64,000 bases of DNA. Source: Eremomyces bilateralis CBS 781.70 (Eukaryota > Ascomycota > Dothideomycetes > Eremomycetales > Eremomycetaceae). The notes under the pieces were generated by a model. The model did not search any database. It saw only the letters and a program-made list of their open reading frames with translations, and was not told where the DNA came from. The stretch's first letter is position 1; each line of letters opens with the position of its first letter. The stretch covers positions 124,001-188,000 of the forward strand of contig NW_022985082.1 of assembly GCF_010015585.1 (NCBI RefSeq), given 5' to 3'. Below are positions 10,283-20,068 of the stretch, in pieces. Both the position numbers and the translations under genes were made by a program.

Positions 10283-13200
10283 ATGGCAATGAGGACGGCA
10301 CTGCTGGGCGTGGCCCTCCTCACGGGCCTGTCGATGCAGCATGCGGCAGTCATGCCTCCTGAGGTTGACAAGGTCCTCACCCCGAACTCTTCTGAGGCAC
10401 CTCCAGGGTGCAAGCTGCTGGCTTCTGACAAAGGCTTCCCGAGCAACGAAACTTGGGCATCCAAACTTCCAGGATCGTACCCCAAATCTTGGGGTACGAA
10501 AGGCCCCGATTTCAACTTCGTTGCCAAAAATGTGGAAGACGTACAGAAAGCTGTCAATTTCGCAAGCGAGCAAAATGTCCGCCTCACGATCATCACCACT
10601 GGACATGATTTCCATGGCCGGTAAGTGGATGCGTACAGATATCTATGATTTTATCTAACTAGTCTAGTGAAAATGCTCGATCAGGTCTCCGGCTGGACGT
10701 GTCTCAATTAATGGATCCTATCGTCTTCCAAAACGGATGGACTTGTGGCCAATCCATCACTCCGCCGCCCACGACTACGTGCCCCGATGATGACGCGATG
10801 CCGGGCATGAACATGACCAGAAGGCTCAAAACTCGCCGTGGAATGCAGAAGTTCCGCCATTTTCACAAGCGTCACGGCGATGAGCCAGATGAAGAGCCAG
10901 CAGCAGGGTCAACGGCAGGGTCAACGGCAGGGTCAGCGACGGGGTCAACGGCAGGGTCAGCGGCAGGGTCAACGGCAGGGTCAGCGGCAGAGCCAAGCTG
11001 CGAGCATCTGACGAAGCGCCATGGTTCGGGAGAGGAGACCGATAGCTACAACGTCATCGAGCCTCAAGCTGGCGTGCAGGCATATGCCCGTGTCAGTGCT
11101 GGAATGTATCACGAGGCGTTCTATAAGGCTGCTGCTGAAAGCGGTTTGTTTGTTCTGGGAGCCCAGCACGGTGTAAGTCTCCCCATATTTGTTCTGTTTT
11201 GCAGCTTCCTGACGATCAAAGGGCGTTGGCACCATCGGCGGCTGGGCACAGGCTGGTGGACACAACCCGCTCTCCCGCGAATACGGTATGCAAGCAGATA
11301 ACATCGTGGAGTTCGAAGTTGTCCTCGCAGATGGCACGTTCGTCAAGGCATCTGAGTGCAGCAATCCTGATCTTTTCTGGGCTCTGCGAGGAGGTGGTGG
11401 TTCAACTTTCGGTATCGTCACCGCCGCAACTGTCAAGGTCTACCCAACACCACCGATGGCTGTTGGTCGGTTCTTTGTCAACTCCACCACCGACGGGCTC
11501 TACGATGCTCTTGCATACTTCCTCCAGAAGGCCCCGGCAATCCGTGAGAAGTATGGCGCTCAGGGCTATTTTTACATGTACCGAAACGCCTTCCAGTCAG
11601 TCCTGCACTTCCAAGGCGACGAGGGCACGATTGAGAACGCCAAAGCCGCATTCGAGCCACTGAAGCTAGAGATGGAGAAGCTTGCCGGCTCTAATTCCAG
11701 CCAGCCCGCGAAGTATTATCATTACGACACTTATGGGCAATGGTACGCCGCCGAAAACGGTGACGAAGCTATGGAAGAAGCTGGCGCAAGGTGGCTCTCC
11801 TGGAACGATGCCAGCGACGGAACCGCGCCAAGTCAGGCAGATGCCATGGCCAACCCCATCGGTCTGATCCCGTGGTCGGTTAAGTACAAGCAAGCCGGCC
11901 TGAACAAGCGTGGTGTGAGCAAGCGCGGCTTGAGCAGACGGCATGGGGGTGATGGGGATGGGGATGGTGCCGCTACGGAGGAGATGGGGGGGATGGGAGG
12001 GATGGCAGCTCGCCCGATGAGGAGAACATATCTCGACTCCCGCCTCCTGTCCGAAAAGACTGTCAATTCGGTCTCTCAGGCTGAACTGGCCAAGCTCGTC
12101 AAGGCCACCTTGAACCCGGTGACGTCTATCCCTGTCGATGGTATGGTTATTCGCGGCTTCTTGTTGGGAGGAGGTAAGCAGGCAGAGCCGGCAATTGATG
12201 CTACTGCGATAAGTCCATCATGGAGAGACATGTCGTACCATTTCATTGTTAGTGGTGTGCCTGGTAACAGCCGCCACGACTTCAATATCTCTGCCATTGC
12301 CCAAGCCTTCCCAGAATCAGGTGCTTATATCAACGAGGTGAGTTATATGCTTGTCATATTGTACTGCTCTGAATTACAACTAACCTCTCCTAGGCTTCAC
12401 CTGGCAATCTTAACTGGAAGAAGGTATTCTGGGGCTCCAACTACGCCAAGCTCGAGACCCTCAAGAAAGAGTACGATCCCAAGAACGTCTTTTGGTGCTC
12501 TCCCTGTGTCGGTGCAGACGCCTTCACCTACGACGATGAGCGCATCTGCCCTAACCCGAGCTATCCATCCACCGGCTCCGGACCAGCGCCCCAGACTTAT
12601 GAGGACGAGAACTCCAAGACGGGTATCGCTTCATTGCCAGGTAGCCCCGGATACCCCGACCCGCTTTTACCATACATTCAAGAGTACGTCAAGAGCGGCA
12701 AAGTCCCAGCTTCCACCCCAGACTTCAGCAGTTACTGGCCAGAGGCTGCCATGGAGGGTGGTGGTCATGACCACGGCGAGGAAACCGGCGAGGCTGGCGG
12801 GCATGCTCACGGTGAGGAGACCACAACTGGCGGCACTGAGGCCGGCGGCCATGCGCACGGCGAGGAAACCACTGGTACTGGGACCAATGGAACCGAGACC
12901 GGCGGCCACGCACACGGCGAGGAGACCACCGGTACCGAGACTGGCGGCCACGCACACGGTGAGGAGACCANNNNNNNNNNCGGCCACGCACATGGCGAGG
13001 AAACCGTTCCCGCCGCGTCATCGCCCGCTGCCAGCGCTCCAGCCGCCTCCGCAGGTGCCGCCGCCCCAGCCACTGGCGCCACTGGAGGCGGCTCGGGTCT
13101 TGGTGGCCTTGGTGGATCGAGCGGCTCGGGTCTCAGTGGTCTTGGTGGGTCGAGCAGCCCTGAGACTGGCTCCTCCGGCCTCTCCGGGCTTCTAGGTGGC

Positions 13201-13479
13201 TCTTCCAGCGAGGGCGGCCTCTTTAGCGGCCTCTCGTCTCTCTTCGGAGGATCCTCTGGTTCGTCCGGTCTCTCCCGCCTATTCGGTGGGCTCGGCGGCT
13301 CCGGTAGCGGGATTGGGGGCGGGTCGGGCCTGGGCGGCCTCTCGCGGTTTTCTTCTGGTTTGTTTTCCCCCTTTGCGTTGGGACGAGCAGGGTTAACTTC
13401 GGGTTTAGGATCGTCCGGTCCAGTTTCTCTTGCGCCGTTGTCGGGTGCCGCGCCGGCGAAGAAGCGACGCTCCGAGTAG
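10283..13479 (+). CDS. secreted FAD-linked oxidase (BBE family) with repeat insertions
   Basis: Four exons (10283-10620, 10668-11172, 11222-12337, 12394-13479) code about 1014 residues, roughly twice the usual 450-600 for berberine-bridge-type oxidases. The first 20-24 residues (MAMRTALLGVALLTG) look like a signal peptide. The FAD/PCMH core is clear: GHDFHGR, a candidate covalent FAD histidine, then GTIGGWAQAGGHNPLSREYG, GGGGSTFGIVTA, and a BBE end FWGSNYAKL. Three additions interrupt or extend it. Residues about 154-240 hold an Ala-Gly-Ser-Thr repeat flanked by KRH motifs. Residues about 509-551 hold NKRG, SKRG and SRRH followed by a Gly-Asp run. The tail has HAHGEET repeats (about 776-859) and then a long Gly/Ser region ending in KKRRSE. 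The KR and RR sites suit Kex2 cleavage. A ten-N gap lies in the tail repeat, so exact length is uncertain. An in-frame ATG at 10262 is an alternative start. Confidence 0.9.
10903..10990 (+). repeat. 12-bp coding minisatellite (Gly-Ser-Thr/Ala)
   Basis: About seven copies of a 12-bp unit close to GGGTCAACGGCA, with alternate copies reading GGGTCAGCGGCA. All keep frame and code G-S-T/A-A. It sits inside the FAD-binding half of the oxidase. Confidence 0.9.
12757..13005 (+). repeat. His/Glu-rich coding tandem repeat with sequence gap
   Basis: Six to seven units built on GGHAHGEETT, with GGHDHGEET first, separated by short variable Gly-Thr spacers of 5-10 residues. Ten Ns at 12971-12980 fall inside one unit, typical of a repeat that the assembler could not bridge, so the true copy number may be higher. 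His-x-His-Gly-Glu-Glu units could bind metal ions. Confidence 0.9.
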
Positions 13480-13595
13480 AATTCCAGTTTCCTTACTGTA
13501 TATAAATGTAGCTTTTGCATATGAAAATCAAGAATTGCATGCCATTGCTTTACAACAGAACGTATCCACACGATACACGAGGAAAAATCAATGCA

Positions 13596-15641
13596 TTATT
13601 GAAGATGTGCCCGACTCCCGCTAAATAGACTCTTCCAAATAAACGCCTCACTCAAAAGCAACTCGACGTCTTTTTCGGTCCATTCGCGTGTCGGCAACGC
13701 TTGTAGGAACATCATGATCTCTTGGAAATCCATCTTCAGGAGCTTATCGGACCATTTGACCAGAAATGCCGCACAAACGTAGAGGTGGAAGTCAGAAAAC
13801 CCGCGTTCCTCGGCCTATGACTTATTAGATCCGGGGTGCATCCTGCATGTTTGTATACGTACCAGGTAGGTATCCCACATCCGAATCGTGTTCTTGACAC
13901 TGATCTCCCTCATTAGTAGACAATTCATCCACCTAAAACTAAACTGAATGAACTCGACGCCCTCTCTCTCCAGGTGCTTCGCGAGCGCGCCGTCTATTCT
14001 TGTGGTCAAATCCTTTAACCCAGACACCTGTCTCTGAATCCCGGGTTGCGCGAAAATATAGTTATCCTGGATCCCATCCAGCAGTTTGGTAAGGCACCAG
14101 AACGAATCCGCCTCTACCGCATCGATCACAGGCCGGGGCAGCTGTCCAGGATCCATCCCGAATTCAATCTCGTAGTCCGTGATATAACTCCCCAAAAAAG
14201 TCTGCCAGAACGGCGTGACGAGGTCGTTGATCCCCTGCACATAGCCCGACGCCGGATGTCGAATCGCCCAGACGTATAATATTCGCTCCAAGCTCCGCTG
14301 AGTAGCTTCGTAGCCATACAGCTCGAGATGCGGATTCGTTCGCGGCACATCGATACTGATCTGATGCCAAATAGCCTCGTCCAGACCGCGTCCTCTCCCC
14401 GAAGTTGTCACAGGCTGTGGTCCTGCGCCGCCCACTCTGGCAGCCACGGCGGATTCAGCGCCGAGTGTCCCCTTTTCGAACGCTTGCCGGACGCCTTCGA
14501 GGTACTCCTTGCGCTTCCGCTCGAGGACGGCGACGCGCCTTTCGGCGTTCGAAGGGAGGTAGCCGAGGAGGAGTTGCCATGACATTGCGCGGACCTCGGG
14601 AGGGATGCCGGACCAGGATAATGAGCGGAGTTCGGAGATATTGATGTTGGAGGTTTGGAGGAGGCGTTTGAATTTGTCAATCCGTGATAGACGAGAGTTG
14701 TGTGCATCCAGCTCCTTCGGTGTGGCGGACGCCGGAGGCGCCGTGTGCGAGATGAGATGGAGACTGTTTGCTGGGTCGCGGAGAATCTCTTTGTATTGTG
14801 GGCGGAGGATCTTCTGGTCCCTAGTGGATTTGTTTGCGGTAGGGTAGGTGGGGATGTCGCGTTCCAGCGCTATGTCTCCAGTATCAGACAAAACGCTCGT
14901 TCGGGATATGGTCTGACCCAGCGGCACGGATTTGATGTTCGGTGATCTAGAAGATAGTCCTCCTTTGGCGGGCGTTGACCGTTTAGTTTTCCTCCGTATG
15001 CTGGTAATGCTCGGTAAACCGAACTCGTCTTCATCATCGTTGAAGTCGAACTCTTCGTCGTCCTCGTCACCTTCGCCATTGCTTTCCGTATTCCAACTTC
15101 TGGTCGCGGCAGGGTTGAAACTAGCGTATGTTCGGCGGATCGGAGGGGAAATAGGTCCGCTACGTGAAGGTCCGGAGCTAGTCTCACGTTGTTGAGAGGC
15201 CGTCGGTGGTGTATTAGGTCGTTTGTTTCCTGATATCGATCTATACGGTCAGGTCTCGTTGTCGGCTCTAAGCAGCCATGCCTACGCTTACAAGGAATCA
15301 AACGACAGATTGTCCGCATGTGAATAGGATGCCCCGACGACCTTTCGCTGCTCCGGGGATTTTGAGGGGCTCGAGGAGTTCATGCGCCAGAATGGTGATG
15401 CGGAACTGGAGACTACGTCAGCTCGGTTCTCTTGATGTCCAAGGAAACACCCTACCTCGAACGATCTGATGCTCTCCATGTTAGCACACTGGTATGACCA
15501 CTCTAAAGCTTGGATTACAGGGGATAATACGAACCAACCTGGGCCATCTCCTACAATGGCGTCGTTAGCAACAGTACATATATTGTCAACAGCAGTTCAG
15601 AGTGGACTCACCTGCTGAGGCTTTTGCTTCTTGGAAGCCAT
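13596..15641 (-). CDS. GYP1: TBC-domain Rab GTPase-activating protein Gyp1
   Basis: The body is certain: exon 15240-13863, intron 13862-13815, last exon 13814-13596. It carries a TBC domain with both catalytic fingers, the arginine in ISIDVPRTNP and the glutamine in GYVQGIND, and ends with a conserved helical part LLKMDFQEIMMFLQ. Gyp1 stimulates GTP hydrolysis by Ypt1/Rab1 at the Golgi. Upstream of a 51-nt intron (15291-15241) lies the conserved segment FWRMNSSSPSKSPEQRKVVG, and the splice gives SLSISGNKRPNTPPT, the usual Gyp1 N-terminal region. The true start is uncertain. An ATG at 15381-15383 gives 562 residues; adding small exons from an ATG at 15639-15641 (MASKKQKPQQ) gives about 589 residues and also keeps frame. 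An acidic stretch (EGDEDDEEFDFNDDEDEF) precedes the TBC domain. Confidence 0.88.
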
Positions 15642-16363
15642 TGTGACTCGGGGCAACGTCACTACCGTTGCTCACCTTCAGCATCGGTCGCTACGATGAC
15701 GCGAGGTATCGGGATCCATTCACGGAAGGGGAGGAAGAATGGTGTATCTTTGAGCCTTACCTTGCGGGATCCTTTGAGGCTCTCCGCTCTTAGGACGGTG
15801 GCGCCGTGGCGGAGATTGTGGGTTGGAGCCGCTAATGTCGGGGAGTGGGACAGCCGACGAATGGACGATGATTGGCGCTCTGACCCCCTAAGCGGCTAAG
15901 CCGCATGAGGTGGTGCCATCCATATCGGAATCTCAGGCAGCCATCCAGGTCAGGCATCCATCCAGGTCAGGCATTCACATACTGACTCAACCACGAATCA
16001 CGAGATACGGAAGATGAGTCAGCCAAAACTGTCACGGGCTTCGGACCAAGTATTTTCCGCGCCGAAGAACTGCCGTAAGGCTATCAGGCGTCAGATGTCC
16101 AAATATCCGATCAGTTTATTCTCCTGTTTCCTTCATCTGGTCACTGTCACTTGTCTTGTCAAAATATATCCATCGCGTACTGGTCCTTCTCCCTTTTGTT
16201 TCAATTCATCAGAGATCCTCCCGCTGATACAGTCACTGAGTTAATCCAAGCCTACGAACCCCCAACGTAGAGCTGTTGCACGACAGCGACGCCCTGCTTA
16301 ACGTGCTCAGCACACCGTTTCTCCTTCTCTCTCCCCTTTTAATTCACCATTTCTCATCGCACC
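15642..16363. promoter_or_regulatory. divergent promoter GYP1 / HRP1
   Basis: 722 bp between oppositely directed genes. It contains a perfect 17-bp tandem duplication, unit CCATCCAGGTCAGGCAT, at 15941-15957 and 15958-15974. A long pyrimidine run (CTCCTTCTCTCTCCCC) precedes the HRP1 start. No gene seen. Confidence 0.55.
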
Positions 16364-19300
16364 ATGGCTGACCATGAGGAAATCGAAGATGATCTCTTCG
16401 ACGATCTGTAAGTCAACTCAGAGGTGCCATATCAGATGAATCTTTGCTTACTTTTGGCGCGTTAGTTATGATGCCGATGATGTCCAACCCAAGGCCGCTG
16501 CAACTAGTGTGCCCGCACCGCCCAAGCCTGAGCCTGAACCTACGATGCCCACACATCCTCAATCCGTCGAAGTCCCATCAGTTGATGACGCGCATATGAA
16601 TGAAGGTTATGGAGGTCCAGTGGAGTTCCCCACGAATGGCCACGCGACGCATGGCGAGGAGATGGATCACTCCACAACTGCGCCGGATCACGATGACAAT
16701 TATGGGCCAATCGGCATTAAAGAAGATGGGTGAGTACTTGCGTGCGTTCGTTCCAATGTTTGATGTTCCCTCCACCCTCGATCGATTTCATCACGTGCAT
16801 ACAGCACGTTCTCAAAGGCAAGGCGTTTGCTCTACGTCGAGGATATGGCCGATGAAAGCCGTGCATTTGGACCGTTGGTATCGGGCTATTACGTTGGCGG
16901 TGATGGAAAAGCCTCGAGTTGTTGTGGATAATGGCAGCTGTCAAGTCATTGAACACTCGGGAACGTTCAGACAGCACCTGACTCGGAGAGTTTTGATGGC
17001 AGCATCGATGTCAAAGTCTGGAACGGAGTGTGGTCGGTAAAATACATCAGCTGCGTTGCATGTGGGCATGATTTGCTCAACAAGCGCCCGAACTGGCTTG
17101 GAATCATGGGCAAGCATCTGCTTCAAGTCGCCTAACCATCAATACATCATTGGTCATGTCTCAGCAATGCGGATCAATGGGCTGGTTTCACCAGGACTGA
17201 ATGATACCCTCGAATCATCATCTACGGAGTCAGCAAAGATATCAGAATCCAGCTAGTACTACTATTCACAATAGGTACATATAGCCACAATGTCGCGGAC
17301 TTATTCCATGAGCGAAGAACAGAGAGATATCGATTCATCCACAGAACGTCCTCTACAGGATCCTGTTGGATATGGACGACAGTACCTAGACTCCTACCTA
17401 GACTTCGGCTAGCTTCGACCATACCATCAGTAGCAAAACGCAGATGGTTTCCTTCGGATCAAACTGTGCATTTGCTACCACGAGACAAACTATCATGAAC
17501 GTTTGGAAGATCCCCGCCTTTCGGGCCAGGGCATGTGTTCAACTCTGCGGGTGGATGATGATGCATCCTCACTCTGCATACACTGGGTGGGGGCGCATAA
17601 TTGTTCTATCGACGAGGATGTTCCATGGGGCTATTCACACAACACCAACCCCAATATCTTGAAGATGGAACTTTCAATGGCTTAGAAGGGACTCGATGTT
17701 GGATGACAAACTCCATGCTCTCACCTACAATTTATCCAGAGCAAACGCCGCCTTTGAGATGTCACGAGTGTTCCCCCACTGCGAATGCCAGCGGATAGTG
17801 GCATATCGGCATTGTTGTCCATTTCAGCACCATTATTTGACTTATTCTTGCTTATGATTGCCACCATTCATGTATGTGCTAACATTGTTAACAGTAAAAT
17901 GTTCATCGGGGGATTGAATTGGGAAACAACAGAGAGTGAGTAGAGAGATCCTCGATCCCCATATAATCGCAATCAGCAGTCAGTTCTAACAATATCGCTC
18001 CAGAATCACTGAAAGACTATTTCTCACAATTTGGAGAAGTCACTGAATGCACTGTGATGCGTGATGGTGCCACTGGTCGCTCTCGAGGATTTGGCTTCTT
18101 GACTTTCCGAGACCCGAAGACCGTCAACATCGTCATGGTCAAAGAACATTATCTGGACGGGAAGATTGTAAGGCCGTATCCTTCTTTTGCCTAATAATTA
18201 CTGACAGTTGCATAGATCGACCCCAAGCGGGCCATCCCACGTGAAGAGCAGGAACGCACCGCCAAAATCTTCGTCGGCGGCGTCTCCACCGAAGCCACCG
18301 AAGCCGACTTTAAGAACTACTTCAAGCAGTTTGGCCGTGTCATCGACGCAACGCTCATGATGGACAAGGACACTGGACGGCCCCGTGGCTTCGGATTCGT
18401 GACCTTCGACGGTGACGAGGCAGTCGATGCCTGCTTAGCTCAACCCCTCGACATTCTCGGAAAGCCCATCGAAGTCAAACGTGCCCAACCGCGCGGCAAC
18501 ATGCGAGATGACGACAACCAGAAATTCGGTCGACGCGGATTCGGACGCGGCGGCGGCGCGCCCCAGCACCAAGACATGTCCATGGAGGCCGGCAACCAGA
18601 ACGCGAACATGGGCAGCATGCCGCAGAACACCCAAGGCATGTCCCCGGCGATGATGGCACAGTACTGGCAGAAGATGCAGCAGTACTTCGCCATGATGCA
18701 GCAGAACCTCCAGATGGCGCAGCAGCAGCAGATGGGCGGCGGGATGCCGATGGGTATGAACCCGGCCATGATGCAGCAGATGATGGCGATGCAGCAACAA
18801 CAGCAGCAGCAGCAGCAGGGCCGCGGTCAGAACCCTCAGTCTCCTGGCATGAACCCCGCCGCCATGATGGGCATGAACCCCGCCATGATGCAACAAATGC
18901 AAGCCCAGGCCCAAGCCCAACAGCAAGCAGCCATGCAAGGTCAAGGCCAAGGCCCCGGCTCCGGCTCCACCCCCGGCACCCCTCCCGCCGGCCCCTCCGC
19001 CCAACTCCAACAACCCGGCGCCCCCAACCCCACCGGAACCAACGGCGCCAACCCAAACCCCTCCCGCGGCTACCCCGCCGAACCCTTCGACCAACAAAAA
19101 TACGACCGCCAACAACAGCAGCGCATGCAGCAATACGGCGCCCACGGCGGCTTCGGCAGCCCCACCAGCTGGGATGGCATGTACGACGGCGACCCGCAGC
19201 CGGGTATGCCGCCTGCGGGCCCGCGGGGGGTGGGCGCGCGCGGACGCGGTGGCCGAGGAGGAGCGGGCGGTGGACGTGGCGGAATGAGTCCGGGGGGGGA

Positions 19301-19433
19301 TGCACCGGTGCAGCCGAGTCAGGCGCCGGCGAATGCGCCGACGGGGCCGAAGAATGCGGGGAGGCCTGGGGCGAATTATCGGGGGGGTGGGAGGGGAGGG
19401 CATCGGGGAGGGTATCATCCGTATGCAAGGTAA
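16364..19433 (+). CDS. HRP1: Hrp1/Nab4-type RNA-binding protein, mRNA 3'-end processing
   Basis: Five exons (16364-16407, 16466-16729, 17895-17935, 18004-18167, 18216-19433) code 576 residues. An acidic N-terminus (EEIEDDLFDDLYDADD) is followed by two RRM domains. RRM1 has RNP2 KMFIGGLNW and RNP1 SRGFGFLTF; RRM2 has RNP2 KIFVGGVS and RNP1 PRGFGFVTF. The C-terminal half is low complexity: Met/Gln-rich with a poly-Gln tract at about 18720-18830, then Pro/Gly-rich, ending in RGG repeats, which suit arginine methylation and nuclear transport. Hrp1 binds the UA-rich efficiency element of pre-mRNAs as cleavage factor IB and shuttles to the cytoplasm. The intron before RRM1 is 1165 nt, far longer than any other in this window. 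RRM1 is split by an intron after only 13-14 residues, as the exact frame joins show. Confidence 0.93.
16730..17894 (+). other. unusually long intron of HRP1
   Basis: It begins GTGAGT and ends TTAACAG and joins GIKEDG to KMFIGGLN in frame. Frames inside are short and match nothing I know, and I see no transposon ends. Other introns here are 41-130 nt. Confidence 0.8.
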
Positions 19434-20068
19434 GTGGATGATGTCCGCTTGCGAGTGATGCGATCAGGGGGTGGGGTGGATGGGGTCGGTAACGTAGGCG
19501 GATGGATGGCTGATCCGGGGATTTCGATATAGGAGGCATTAAGCCTGGTTAATTTACGGATCGGATGCCTGCCATGGCATGTCCTTCGGTTTCGAGATCG
19601 ACTTTCTTACATCGCTGGCTTCTTTATCGCTTCTCCTGCAGGCCACAAGGTCCTTATATCATCGACGGGCGAGAACGATTTCACATACCGAGATCATCGT
19701 TTCGGGGAGTCGGAGTATGGCGCTGGAAATTTTGATTCGGGTACATCTAATGGCTAAGTCAACACGGTCAACCGCGGGATAGTTTGTCGGAAGGGCGATA
19801 ATGACTTTCGTGGTTTGTCTACGGCTACAAAAAGATTCTGTTATGCGTTTCAAACTGTACATTATATCATATAGCCATCAGAAGCTTCCCTTATGCAATC
19901 ATTGTTTCCTGTCATCAAATGCAAGATTTGAATCGTCAATGCCCGAATGCTTAACCCATATGTGATGCACCGTCAATCAGGTCTATAATCTAGTCAGCGG
20001 CCATGAACCCAACGCCCAATTTCCCAATTAAAATGTTATTCCAGATTCTCCAGTTCATTCCTCTCAAC
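19434..20068. other. convergent 3' spacer
   Basis: 3' flanks of HRP1 (plus) and the CorA-type gene (minus). Only short frames. Confidence 0.55.

Noticed and set aside
1040-13479. A biosynthetic cluster formed by the P450 and the FAD oxidase
   Set aside because: They lie 7.5 kb apart with PEX7 and a repair gene between, and no polyketide, peptide or terpene synthase is present.
12667-13571. Long minus-strand frames over the oxidase tail
   Set aside because: Reverse complement of the Gly/Ser and His repeats; they give Pro/Arg runs and no domain.
18435-19539. Two minus-strand frames of 327 and 354 codons within HRP1
   Set aside because: Shadows of the repetitive Gln/Met/Gly-rich coding sequence; the sense frame has two clear RRM domains.
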